Below are positions 1 through 9,132 of a stretch of 44,230 bases of DNA, in pieces. How positions within the stretch are numbered: position 1 is the first letter of the stretch; each line of letters begins with the position of its first letter. Source of the DNA: Pseudomonadota bacterium (GTDB taxonomy: Bacteria > Pseudomonadota > Gammaproteobacteria > JAKBBU01); the NCBI GenBank assembly GCA_021808365.1, contig JAKBBU010000013.1, positions 1 through 44,230 of the forward strand, written 5' to 3'. The position numbers and the translations under genes are program-made. The notes under the pieces were generated by a model that did no database searches, was not told where the DNA came from, and was given only the letters and a program-made list of their open reading frames with translations.

Positions 1-4
1 AGCA

Positions 5-2056
5 ATGGCGCGAATTAAGCTAATGCTTTATCAATACCCCAATATCTATGTGACAGCTGCAGCATTATTTGCAAGTTTACCTTTGAATTATCTGGGTTAT
101 CGCATTGATTATGTCAACATCGATGATCCTTTACCGGAGGATATTTTAGTCGGACGTTATGCGGGGATCGTTGTTTGGCCAATTCAGAATGACAGTGCAC
201 ATCGTGACACATTTTATGCTTGGGTTGAGCAACAAATTCATGATGGTGTACCTATTGCATTCATGGATTATCTTGGGTTTCCAGCTACAAAAAAATATTT
301 AAGTCCATTAGGGCTTGGTGTAGGGCCTGAAGTTCAAGGGCTAGCAACGATGAAGATTACAGTGCAATCTCCTATCATGGGTTATGAAATTGCACCTTAT
401 CCTGAGCCTTTGGATGAGCTTCCGCTGAAATTAACGCAGGGTAATGTGTTGTTACAAACTCGTGATCAACAAGGTTTGATTTCTGATGCAGTGGGGATCA
501 CACCTTGGGGAGGATATGCTCTATATCCGTATGTGATTCGGGATTTACCAAAAGACCAAGAGCTTTGGGTTTTAAACCCATTTGAGTTTTTCATGAAAGC
601 GTTACGATTAAAACCAATACCAGCTCCAGATACAACAACAGAAAATGGGCGTCGTCTCATGATGGTGCATGTTGATGGGGATGGATTTATCAGTCGTTCT
701 GAATTTGATATGCAGTTTATTGCAGGACAAATGATGTATCAGCGTATTTTTCAGCGTTATCATGTGCCAAGTACAGTGTCAGTGATTGTCGGAGAAATTG
801 CGCCCTATGGCGTGGCGCCGAAATTATCGCCGATCGCGATGCAAGCAGCTCGTGATATTTTCGCATTGCCCTGGGTGGAAATTGGCAGTCATACGTTTTC
901 ACATCCTTTTGAATGGGGAAAGCTTGAAAATCCAACATCCAAGGTACTCACTGATTCTAGATTTAAGGCAGGGGCGCCTGGGGAACAATATAATTTGACG
1001 ATCCCTAATTATCACTTCAGTATTCAAGAGGAAGTTACCGGCTCGATTGATTTTATCAATCGTTATTTGGCGCCCCCGAATAAATTTTGTAAAGTCATTT
1101 TATGGTCAGGCGACTCGCAAATTTCTAATGCTGTTTTAGGATTGGCTTATCAAGATGGTGTTGCAAATATGAATGGTGGGAACACCACGATTAGCGTTGA
1201 GCAGCCCTCATTAACGAATGTAGCGCCATTGGGTGTCCCACGAGGACCTTATTTTCAATTATTTTCCCCCAATCAAAATGATAATGTGTATACCAATTTA
1301 TGGCAGGGGCCATTTTATGGTTATTCAAATGTCATTCAAACGTTTAAGTTGACTGAATCGCCTCACCGATTAAAACCTATCGATATTTATTATCACTTTT
1401 TTTCAGCCACAAAATTGGCATCATTATCAGCGCTCGAAACGGTTTATGATTGGGCACTGAGTCAAAATGTAATGAATATTTATGTGTCGGATTATTTTAA
1501 AAAGGTTTTGGATTTTAATCAAATGACTTTGGCGCGCGACGGCGATGCTTGGTTGATCGAAGGTCGGGGTGATTTACGTGAATTACGTGTACCGCAAAGC
1601 ATGGGAGTTCCTGATTTATCACGCGGTCAAAATATCGTGGGTTACAATGAGCATGAAAATGATTATTACATTCATCTCGGGCCTGCGCTGGAAACACGAC
1701 TTTATTTCACAAGTGTACCACCCAAGGCGGGCACTGATTTATTTAATGATTTATTAGGAATACCTTGCCGCCCACGCTTGCGGGTAATCGATGGCGATTG
1801 GATTGATCTATGTGCAAGCCCTGGATCACCGTTTATTCAGGATGCGAATGCACGTGTGACAGCTTTTGAACGCCGTGCTAATGGATTTACGGTGTCTTTT
1901 GCAGGTTATATGTCGCTTGATTTCACCTTAGCGAATATGTCACGCTGTGAATTATTTGAAAATGGTAAGCCTATCATTGGTGATTATGCAGGTCCTGGCA
2001 TAGATGAGTTTCAATTGAATGAGGTTTCGGGTACATTTGAGGTGAAATGTCGTTAG
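5..2056 (+). CDS. PelA-like polysaccharide deacetylase, probably 5'-truncated by the window
   Basis: Likely a periplasmic polysaccharide-modifying protein of the PelA type, which deacetylates Pel-like exopolysaccharide during export. Residues 1-200 look like the flavodoxin/reductase-like region that precedes the deacetylase domain in PelA. The CE4/NodB-like region follows, with D224-G-D226 and H296-T-F-S-H300 visible as metal-site motifs. The 72-residue Asp-to-His spacing equals what I recall for Pseudomonas PelA (D528, H600). That protein is about 950 residues and has an N-terminal glycoside hydrolase domain not seen here. The frame is open to the left edge, so the ATG at 5 may be internal and neither RBS nor signal peptide can be judged. 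No other pel gene follows; trmJ is next. A different deacetylase of similar layout remains possible. Confidence 0.7.
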   Translation: MARIKLMLYQYPNIYVTAAALFASLPLNYLGYRIDYVNIDDPLPEDILVGRYAGIVVWPIQNDSAHRDTFYAWVEQQIHDGVPIAFMDYLGFPATKKYLSPLGLGVGPEVQGLATMKITVQSPIMGYEIAPYPEPLDELPLKLTQGNVLLQTRDQQGLISDAVGITPWGGYALYPYVIRDLPKDQELWVLNPFEFFMKALRLKPIPAPDTTTENGRRLMMVHVDGDGFISRSEFDMQFIAGQMMYQRIFQRYHVPSTVSVIVGEIAPYGVAPKLSPIAMQAARDIFALPWVEIGSHTFSHPFEWGKLENPTSKVLTDSRFKAGAPGEQYNLTIPNYHFSIQEEVTGSIDFINRYLAPPNKFCKVILWSGDSQISNAVLGLAYQDGVANMNGGNTTISVEQPSLTNVAPLGVPRGPYFQLFSPNQNDNVYTNLWQGPFYGYSNVIQTFKLTESPHRLKPIDIYYHFFSATKLASLSALETVYDWALSQNVMNIYVSDYFKKVLDFNQMTLARDGDAWLIEGRGDLRELRVPQSMGVPDLSRGQNIVGYNEHENDYYIHLGPALETRLYFTSVPPKAGTDLFNDLLGIPCRPRLRVIDGDWIDLCASPGSPFIQDANARVTAFERRANGFTVSFAGYMSLDFTLANMSRCELFENGKPIIGDYAGPGIDEFQLNEVSGTFEVKCR

Positions 2057-2176
2057 CGCATTTAACCTAAAAACTTGATACGGTGTTAAAATTTCACTCG
2101 CAATCCTCATGTATGTCTAATACACTCCGTTTGCTCGAGAAATTTTGCCTTGTCTCAAGTCTTTATGTTAAATGCT

Positions 2177-2914
2177 ATGATGAATAAATTGGATTTGCTT
2201 AATAAAATACGCATTGTTTTAGTTGAAACGACACATCCAGGAAATATCGGTGCAACGGCGCGAGCGATGAAAACCATGGGGTTGCAGCGCTTGTATTTAG
2301 TGTCGCCTCATTATTTTCCGCATGAAGAAGCCATAGCGATGGCTTCAGGTTCTGATGTGTTAGATCATCTCCTGATCTTTAATTCCTTGGAATCGGCTAT
2401 TGCAGATTGTGCTTTAGTCATTGGCACAAGTGCGCGTTCTCGAACCCTGCCGTGGACGGTGCAATCACCGCAAGAAAGTGCGATATTGGCGTTAACGCAA
2501 GCGCAGCAGCATGAAGTTGCTATCGTGTTTGGTCAGGAAAAAGCGGGATTGACAAATGCGCAATTGGCGATGTGTCAATTTCACGTTCAAATTCCCTGTG
2601 ATCTAAGTTATTCATCATTGAACATTGCTGCAGCGGTGCAAGTGATTGCCTATGAATTGCGAAAAGCAGCGCTTGGTGAATCATTACCAACGGCTGAATT
2701 ACCTGAATATGCAAGTGTTGCCGATCTTGAGCGTTTTTTTGAGCATGTGGAATCCACGTTGACCGCCGTCAAGTTTTTAAAACCTGCAAATTCTGAGCAA
2801 GTATTACGTCGGATCCGCAGGCTTTTTCAGCGCGCACGTTTAGAAACAGAAGAAGTGAGGTTGCTGCGCGGTGTGTTGTCGGCGTGTCAGAAGAAGGTGG
2901 GAAAGGGGAAGTAG
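2177..2914 (+). CDS. trmJ: tRNA (cytidine/uridine-2'-O-)-methyltransferase TrmJ
   Basis: SPOUT-class methyltransferase that 2'-O-methylates the wobble-adjacent position 32 of tRNAs using SAM. The N-terminal strand IRIVLVETTHPGNIGATARA, the TSARSRTLPW segment, FGQEKAGLTN and the knot motif YSSLNIAAAVQVIAYELR follow the TrmJ pattern throughout. Length (about 245 residues) fits the family. The frame opens at a TTG at 2150, with in-frame ATGs at 2165, 2177 and 2180. I prefer 2177 because E. coli TrmJ begins only a few residues before IRIVLVET, but no convincing Shine-Dalgarno marks any of them. It stands alone between the PelA-like gene and an outer-membrane protein gene. Confidence 0.9.
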   Translation: MMNKLDLLNKIRIVLVETTHPGNIGATARAMKTMGLQRLYLVSPHYFPHEEAIAMASGSDVLDHLLIFNSLESAIADCALVIGTSARSRTLPWTVQSPQESAILALTQAQQHEVAIVFGQEKAGLTNAQLAMCQFHVQIPCDLSYSSLNIAAAVQVIAYELRKAALGESLPTAELPEYASVADLERFFEHVESTLTAVKFLKPANSEQVLRRIRRLFQRARLETEEVRLLRGVLSACQKKVGKGK

Positions 2915-2963
2915 ATAAGACTCACAAAATTCAGCATTGTTTTTAATTTATTTTAAAATTAAA

Positions 2964-3000
2964 ATAAAACTCTAAAGTAAATTTATTTTGGAGTTTTTAT
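2964..3000 (+). promoter_or_regulatory. Inverted repeat covering the RBS of the beta-barrel gene
   Basis: AAAACTC at 2966-2972 can pair with GAGTTTT at 2991-2997, which contains three bases of the GGAG Shine-Dalgarno. Just upstream, a 10-bp AT-only inverted repeat (2947-2956 with 2959-2968) is also present. The pairing could mask the ribosome site in the transcript. The stem is short and AT-rich, so function is a guess. Confidence 0.25.
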
Positions 3001-3652
3001 GATGAAAAAAATACTGTCTATTCTAGGAATGTGCACTCTCTGTTTTTCCTATTCTGCTCAAGCCAGCGATTTTACAGGTCTCTACTTAGGTCTTGATGGT
3101 GGTTACCGCTTCGGAGATTCAAATTACAAAACGGTTCAAAGCACTGGTTATCGATATTCAACGGACAGTCCTCAACGAGGTGGTGTGGGCGGATTATTTG
3201 TGGGTTATGGTTATTTATTCAATAATCATTTCTATTTGGGCTCGGAGTTCGATGGAAACTATAATCCTACGCAAGGACAATTATGGACCTCCAGGACTGA
3301 TGCATTTTATAACGAAATGATTGGTTCTAATTTTGGATATAATTTTTCATTGTTACCAGGTTATGCGATCACCAAACATGTTTTACTTTATACTCGTTTT
3401 GGTGTGGGCCAAACTAAATATAGTGACGCGAGTTATATCAATGGCGAACAAAAAACGCAGAGCCAGGCCTGGTCTGTTGATTATTTAATGGGTGCAGGAT
3501 TGCGTTATTTGCTTAACGATCATGTGAGCCTTCGTGGTGAATATACGTGTTATTTGTCACCTCGATTTGATTTATATTCTTCATCGAAGAAAACAAATAG
3601 TTTGCAACCTGAGTATAATCAGATTGATGTGGGGATTAGTTATACGTTTTAA
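2999..3652 (+). CDS. Small outer-membrane beta-barrel protein
   Basis: Predicted exported beta-barrel of about 217 residues. A signal peptide is clear: positively charged MMKK, a hydrophobic stretch, then cleavage near AQA-SDF. The mature part alternates glycine and aromatic residues in strands (GLYLGLDGGYRFG, GGLFVGYGY, YLLNDHVSLRGEY) and ends in IDVGISYTF, a C-terminal Phe typical of BamA-recognised barrels. It resembles the OmpA-like or opacity-type porin-fold proteins (8 strands), but no specific name can be given. GGAG at 2990-2993 serves either ATG 2999 (5-nt spacing) or ATG 3002 (8-nt spacing). The upstream region is very AT-rich. Downstream palindromes separate it from convergent ubiG. 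Confidence 0.75.
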   Translation: MMKKILSILGMCTLCFSYSAQASDFTGLYLGLDGGYRFGDSNYKTVQSTGYRYSTDSPQRGGVGGLFVGYGYLFNNHFYLGSEFDGNYNPTQGQLWTSRTDAFYNEMIGSNFGYNFSLLPGYAITKHVLLYTRFGVGQTKYSDASYINGEQKTQSQAWSVDYLMGAGLRYLLNDHVSLRGEYTCYLSPRFDLYSSSKKTNSLQPEYNQIDVGISYTF

Positions 3653-3666
3653 CCCATTTCTCACAT

Positions 3667-3734
3667 TAATCAGCTAAATGAAGGTTGCACCAATGCCACA
3701 ACACGCATTAGTGCAACTTTCATTTATCTGATTA
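3667..3734. repeat. F1 palindrome copy A (reverse orientation)
   Basis: Thirty-base arms (3667-3696 and 3705-3734) with three mismatches, two of which could be G-U pairs, flank the loop CACAACAC. This is the reverse complement of the GTGTTGTG loop in copies B, C and D. It follows the beta-barrel gene by 14 nt and abuts copy B, sharing the bases around 3731-3734. Confidence 0.85.
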
Positions 3735-3838
3735 TAACATTTATCATATTTATCGAGTACAGGGAAAGCTACACCAATACGTGTTGTGGTATTGGTGTAG
3801 CTTTCCCTGTACTCGATAAATATGATAAATGTTATAAT
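3731..3838. repeat. F1 palindrome copy B: 50-bp perfect arms
   Basis: A perfect palindrome: arms 3731-3780 and 3789-3838 match over all 50 bases around the loop GTGTTGTG (3781-3788). It lies between the convergent beta-barrel gene and ubiG, where it could end transcription from both sides, although no long U-tract follows on either side. Arm sequence differs from copies C and D at many positions, but both arms differ in the same way. Confidence 0.95.
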
Positions 3839-3860
3839 GTAAAAAATGTTAAAACCGCTC

Positions 3861-4547
3861 TCACCTCACACCCACCAAATAATTCACATCAATATTGGAA
3901 TCTAGGCTAAACGTGCGCGCGAAAGGGTTGTAATGTATGCCTTCAAATTCGAAGTGTTCAAATCCTTCATCGCGGCACCAACGCACTAATTCCGAGGGGC
4001 GGATGAATTTTTGATAATCATGCGTTCCCTTGGGTAATAATTTCATCACATATTCTCCACCGATGATCGCCAATAAGTAGGATTTTAGGGTTCGATTCAA
4101 GGTTGAAAAGAAAATAATACCGCCGGGTTTGAGTAATTCACGGCAAGATTTGATGACGGATTGTGGATCGGGTACGTGTTCGAGTAATTCCATGCAGGTG
4201 ATCACATCGAAGGTGTGTGGATCGGTTTGCGCGAATTCTTCAACGGTGATGCAATGGTAATCAATAGTGAGTCCGGCGTCTTTGGCATGTGAGCGTGCAA
4301 TGTCGATCACGGAGGTAGCGCCGTCAATTCCAGAGGTGTGTTCACCTGAGCGGGCGAGAGCTTCAGTGAGGATCCCACCGCCGCAGCCGACGTCCAGCAC
4401 TTTTTTTCCTTCCAATAGGGCTTTTTTTTCGATGAAACTTAAGCGAAGGGGATTGATTTGATGGAGGGTTTTGAAGGGGCCTTCGGGGTTCCACCAGTCT
4501 TTGGCTAGGGCATCAAATTTAGCAACTTCGCGAGTGTCGAGATTCAT
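3861..4547 (-). CDS. ubiG: Ubiquinone biosynthesis O-methyltransferase UbiG
   Basis: SAM-dependent enzyme that carries out both O-methylations of the ubiquinone ring. The SAM-binding motif VLDVGCGGGI, the segment CMELLEHVPDP and the C-terminal PKGTHDYQKFIRPSEL and LHYNP-type blocks align with E. coli UbiG end to end; 228 residues against about 240. The start at 4547 has AGGAAT a few bases upstream on the minus strand. The gene stands alone, convergent with the beta-barrel gene and divergent from guaB. F1 palindromes flank it on both sides (copies A/B and copy C). Confidence 0.95.
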   Translation of the reverse strand: MNLDTREVAKFDALAKDWWNPEGPFKTLHQINPLRLSFIEKKALLEGKKVLDVGCGGGILTEALARSGEHTSGIDGATSVIDIARSHAKDAGLTIDYHCITVEEFAQTDPHTFDVITCMELLEHVPDPQSVIKSCRELLKPGGIIFFSTLNRTLKSYLLAIIGGEYVMKLLPKGTHDYQKFIRPSELVRWCRDEGFEHFEFEGIHYNPFARTFSLDSNIDVNYLVGVR

Positions 4548-4615
4548 ATTAATTCCTATTTACTTATGAGTAATCAAAAGTGTATACTAACTTGCACTTT
4601 ATACCATTTCTCATC

Positions 4616-4681
4616 ATCGGGTACAGAGAAAGTTGCGCCAATGCGTGTTGTGGCATTGGCGCAACTTTCTCTGTACCCGAT
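4616..4681. repeat. F1 palindrome copy C between ubiG and guaB
   Basis: Perfect 29-bp arms (4616-4644 and 4653-4681) around the loop GTGTTGTG (4645-4652). After a CAA insertion on the right, a further GATGAGA match continues outward. It occupies the divergent promoter region of ubiG and guaB, so it cannot be simply a terminator. If the guaB promoter lies upstream (a TTGCAC/TATACC-like stretch is at 4592-4604), the hairpin would be in the guaB leader RNA. Confidence 0.93.
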
Positions 4682-4689
4682 CAAGATGA

Positions 4690-6183
<1,494 letters not shown>

Positions 6184-6252
6184 GAGCTACTGTTTTTGAC
6201 TCTTGAGAAATGACCTCTTAAAATCTCCCAACAAACTTAGCGGAAGCAAAAC

Positions 6253-7824
6253 ATGATCAACATACACGACCAGCGCATTTTAATTCTCGATTTTGGTTCG
6301 CAATATGCCCAATTGATTGCGAGGCGAGTTCGGGAATTGGGTGTGTATTGTGAGCTGCATCCTTGGGATTTAGATGACCAGGCGATCGAAGCTTTTAGTC
6401 CCTCAGGCATTATTCTTTCGGGTGGCCCTGAATCCGTGACAGGCGAAGGCTCACCGCGGGCTGCAGGTGTTGTGTTTGAGCTCGGTTGTCCTGTCTTAGG
6501 GATTTGCTATGGGATGCAAACCATGGCTGCGCAATTGGGTGGAGCGGTTTCGAATGCGGAACACCACGAATATGGTTATGCGCAATTAGTGATAAAAGCG
6601 CCCTCGCATTTGTTTGAAGGCATTGAGGATGAAACAAATACAACCGATGATGTCTTACTTGATGTGTGGATGAGTCATGGTGATCGGGTTGATCGGTTAC
6701 CGCCTGATTTCCAAGTGATTGCATCGAGCACCAATGCACCGATCGCTGCCATTGCTGATGAAGAGCGCCGTTTTTATGGGATCCAATTTCACCCTGAAGT
6801 GACGCAAACGCGCCAAGGGCAGCGCATGTTAGGCCGATTTGTCCATGACATTTGTGGCTGTGAACCTGTTTGGACGTGTACAAATATTGCAGAAGATATG
6901 ATTGAGCGGATCCGTAAAGAAGTTCATCATGATCAAGTATTGCTGGGCTTGTCGGGTGGCGTGGATTCATCGGTTGTTGCAGCCTTGTTGCATCGGGCTA
7001 TTGGGCATCAATTGACTTGCGTGTTTATCGATCATGGTCTTTTGCGTTTAAATGAAGTGCAAACCGTGCTTAAAACATTTGAGCATCACTTAGGTGTACG
7101 TGTGATCCATGTGGATGCAAAGGAAAAATTTTTCAATGCGTTGAAATCGGTTCATGATCCAGAAGAAAAACGTAAAATCATTGGTCGTCTTTTTATTGAA
7201 GTCTTTGAAGAAGAATCTAAAAAATTAGAAGCAATTGCCTGGCTTGCACAAGGGACGATTTATTCTGATGTGATCGAGTCAGCAGCAGGGTCGGGAAAGT
7301 CTCATGTGATTAAATCGCATCATAATGTCGGTGGGCTGCCCAGCACGATGAAATTTAAATTGCTCGAACCGTTGCGTGAATTGTTTAAAGACGAAGTGCG
7401 AAAGCTAGGTCTAGAGCTCGGACTTCCCTACGAGATGGTTTATCGCCATCCTTTTCCTGGACCAGGATTGGCAGTGCGGATCTTAGGCGACGTGAAAGAA
7501 GAATATGCGATCATTTTGCGCAAGGCCGATGCGATTTTTATCGAAGAATTGCATAAGCATCAGCTTTATGATCAAGTCAGCCAGGCCTTTGCCGTGTTTA
7601 TGCCGGTGCGTTCAGTGGCGGTGAAGGGGGATGCCCGCCATTATGACTATGTGATTGCTTTGCGTGCAGTGGAAACGCTGGATTTTATGACGGCCCATTG
7701 GGCGCGGCTGCCGCATGAAGTGTTGGGTGCGATTGCGGATCGGATCATTAATGAAGTTTCTGGTGTTTCGCGGGTGGTGTATGATATTTCAGGTAAGCCG
7801 CCAGCGACGATTGAGTGGGAGTAA
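6253..7824 (+). CDS. guaA: GMP synthase (glutamine-hydrolysing) GuaA
   Basis: Amidates XMP to GMP using glutamine and ATP; the second guanylate step after GuaB. The class I glutamine amidotransferase domain (residues 1-200) has the nucleophile C85 in LGICYGMQ and the HPEV histidine. The ATP-pyrophosphatase domain carries the PP-loop SGGVDSS (about residues 233-239). The C-terminal dimerisation domain ends in the conserved KPPATIEWE. At 523 residues it matches the family. A GGAAGC element precedes the ATG. Downstream lies an F4 repeat rather than a clear terminator. Confidence 0.97.
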   Translation: MINIHDQRILILDFGSQYAQLIARRVRELGVYCELHPWDLDDQAIEAFSPSGIILSGGPESVTGEGSPRAAGVVFELGCPVLGICYGMQTMAAQLGGAVSNAEHHEYGYAQLVIKAPSHLFEGIEDETNTTDDVLLDVWMSHGDRVDRLPPDFQVIASSTNAPIAAIADEERRFYGIQFHPEVTQTRQGQRMLGRFVHDICGCEPVWTCTNIAEDMIERIRKEVHHDQVLLGLSGGVDSSVVAALLHRAIGHQLTCVFIDHGLLRLNEVQTVLKTFEHHLGVRVIHVDAKEKFFNALKSVHDPEEKRKIIGRLFIEVFEEESKKLEAIAWLAQGTIYSDVIESAAGSGKSHVIKSHHNVGGLPSTMKFKLLEPLRELFKDEVRKLGLELGLPYEMVYRHPFPGPGLAVRILGDVKEEYAIILRKADAIFIEELHKHQLYDQVSQAFAVFMPVRSVAVKGDARHYDYVIALRAVETLDFMTAHWARLPHEVLGAIADRIINEVSGVSRVVYDISGKPPATIEWE

Positions 7825-7852
7825 AACTCCCCGGTCATCCCGCTATAGGGGC

Positions 7853-7905
7853 CGTCATTCCCGCGGAGGCGGGAATCCAGTCTATAAAAATGGATTTCGT
7901 TCTTA
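7853..7905 (+). repeat. F4 repeat (GTCATTCCCGCGGAGGCGGGAAT type) with tail
   Basis: Head CGTCATTCCCGC, turn GGAG, complementary GCGGGAAT, then CCAGTC and an AT-rich tail ending near GGATTTCGTTC. Other copies are at 8363, 10858, 34294 and 35706. This one follows guaA and lies inverted relative to the copy at 8363-8413, so the two bracket the 68-codon gene. Confidence 0.85.
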
Positions 7906-8031
7906 TGTTATAATCTGCTGAGTTTCTAAGATTTTTTCAGCATTTAACCTGTAAGAGATTCAGCTGTAATCCTACGTTCTTCGCGTTGCATCCCTGCTAA
8001 GCTTGTGGGACGTGTTTAATGGAGGAACAAT

Positions 8032-8238
8032 ATGGCAACGCAACTTCAGGGTATAGAAGAGTTTGAAGACAACGATGGATCGGACGCGCTTCATGTCGCG
8101 TATAAACTGGCTGAAAAAAATTATATTGAAGCTTATCATCTCTATGAAAAAGGCTTTAAAACTAAGGCTGACTTTTGGGCTGTTTTTGAACACTATCAAG
8201 ATGCCTATTTGCGTTGGAAGGCTGCGATTACGGCTTAA
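8032..8238 (+). CDS. Small hypothetical protein (68 residues)
   Basis: I do not recognise this protein. It is acidic at the N terminus (EEFEDNDGSD) and otherwise helical, with many aromatic residues (YKLAEKNYIEAYHLYEKG, FWAVFEHYQDAYLRWKAAI). No signal peptide or membrane segment is seen. A strong GGAGG seven bases before the ATG and a TATAAT-like hexamer near 7909 support a real gene. Repeats of the F4/F2 families lie on both sides, inverted relative to each other, so it may have moved or been trapped with them. Function is unknown. Confidence 0.65.
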   Translation: MATQLQGIEEFEDNDGSDALHVAYKLAEKNYIEAYHLYEKGFKTKADFWAVFEHYQDAYLRWKAAITA

Positions 8239-8249
8239 TACAACACCCG

Positions 8250-8355
8250 TGTGTCATCCCGGAATTAAGTGGCTCTTAGCGCGAGTGCGCGCTAAGAGTC
8301 ACTTAGGCTTATTAATACATGGCGGGCTCCAGGAAATAAAAAAGATTTTTTTCAT
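8250..8355 (+). repeat. F2 repeat copy a
   Basis: Head GTGTCATCCCGGAATT, then 17-base arms (8267-8283 and 8288-8304) with one mismatch around a 4-nt centre AGTG. A partly decayed second stem and a tail GCTCCAGGAAATAAAAAAG follow. It lies tail to tail with the F4 copy at 8363-8413. Confidence 0.85.
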
Positions 8356-8362
8356 TACAAAA

Positions 8363-8413
8363 GAAAAAATCCCTTTATAATAAGACTGGATTCCCGCCTC
8401 CGCGGGAATGACG
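8363..8413 (-). repeat. F4 repeat, reverse orientation
   Basis: The reverse complement reads GTCATTCCCGCGGAGGCGGG, then AATCCAGTCTTATTATAAAG and an AT tail. The head ends only 10 nt before the rdgB start codon, so rdgB may use a leader that includes this repeat. Confidence 0.85.
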
Positions 8414-8422
8414 AGACCCACC

Positions 8423-9022
8423 ATGAAACTCATCCTTGCCACCACCAACCCTGGAAAACTCCGTGAAATCCAGCAATTACTTGCAGGCGAACCCATCACG
8501 CTCCTGCTCCAAAGCGATTTCGGCATTCCAGATGCTGATGAAACGGGACTCAGCTTCATCGAAAATGCCATCCTCAAAGCCCGCCATGCCAGCCAAGCTA
8601 CAGGTCTACCTGCCTTGGCCGATGACTCAGGACTTGAAGTCGATGCCCTCAATGGCGCACCTGGAATCTACTCTGCCCGATACGCAGGCGACCACGCCAG
8701 TGCGGCTGATCATATCGCGAAACTCTTGTATGCTCTGAAGGGCGTTCCCCAATCTTCCCGAACAGCCCGCTTTCAATGCGCCATGGCCTTTCTACGCCAT
8801 GCCCACGATCCCTCGCCCATCATCGTTCAAGCTGCTTGGGAAGGGTTCATTCTTGAGGCGCCCCAAGGGCAGGGCGGCCACGGCTACGATCCTATCTTCT
8901 ATGTTCCCACCCACCATTGCTCAGCTGCCGAGCTCCTCCCTGAGGAGAAAAACCGGATCAGCCACCGTGGCCAAGCCTTAGGCTTGTTGAAAAAAATTTT
9001 TCAACACCTTCACTTTTCTTAA
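8423..9022 (+). CDS. rdgB: Non-canonical purine NTP pyrophosphatase RdgB/HAM1
   Basis: Hydrolyses dITP, dXTP and ITP to monophosphates and so keeps deaminated purines out of nucleic acid. The motifs LATTNPGK, ETGLSFIENAILKARHA, LADDSGLEVDALNGAPGIYSARYAG, GHGYDPIF and SHRGQAL are all present; 199 residues. The start at ATG 8423 fits the family better than ATG 8408, which lies next to the F4 repeat. The Shine-Dalgarno is poor. Third codon positions are rich in C, unlike guaB or trmJ. The stop codon overlaps the PmrA-type box of the next gene. Confidence 0.95.
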   Translation: MKLILATTNPGKLREIQQLLAGEPITLLLQSDFGIPDADETGLSFIENAILKARHASQATGLPALADDSGLEVDALNGAPGIYSARYAGDHASAADHIAKLLYALKGVPQSSRTARFQCAMAFLRHAHDPSPIIVQAAWEGFILEAPQGQGGHGYDPIFYVPTHHCSAAELLPEEKNRISHRGQALGLLKKIFQHLHFS

Positions 9023-9050
9023 GATTGACTTAATTTAAACCACGTAGAAT
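9018..9050 (+). promoter_or_regulatory. PmrA-type box and -10 element
   Basis: Half-sites CTTAAGATT (9018-9026) and CTTAATTTA (9029-9037) are separated by GA, giving an 11-bp period. TAGAAT (9045-9050) follows after exactly 7 nt. This matches the PmrA consensus known from Legionella and Coxiella effector promoters (cTTAATATT-N2-cTTAATATT). The same geometry occurs at 22674-22706 and 29476-29508. Confidence 0.7.
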
Positions 9051-9132
9051 GGGCTCTAGATTAGGGATTGCACAAAGAATTCCCTTAATAAAAACAAACC
9101 AGCCAATAGGTTGATAAAAAAAGAGGTTTAAA

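Noticed and set aside
2941..2968. TTAA pairs upstream of the beta-barrel gene as a PmrA box
   Set aside because: Period is 10, not 11, and the sequence is simply AT-rich.
7715..7921. 68-codon frame overlapping the guaA 3' end
   Set aside because: Out-of-frame shadow of guaA that continues into the F4 repeat.
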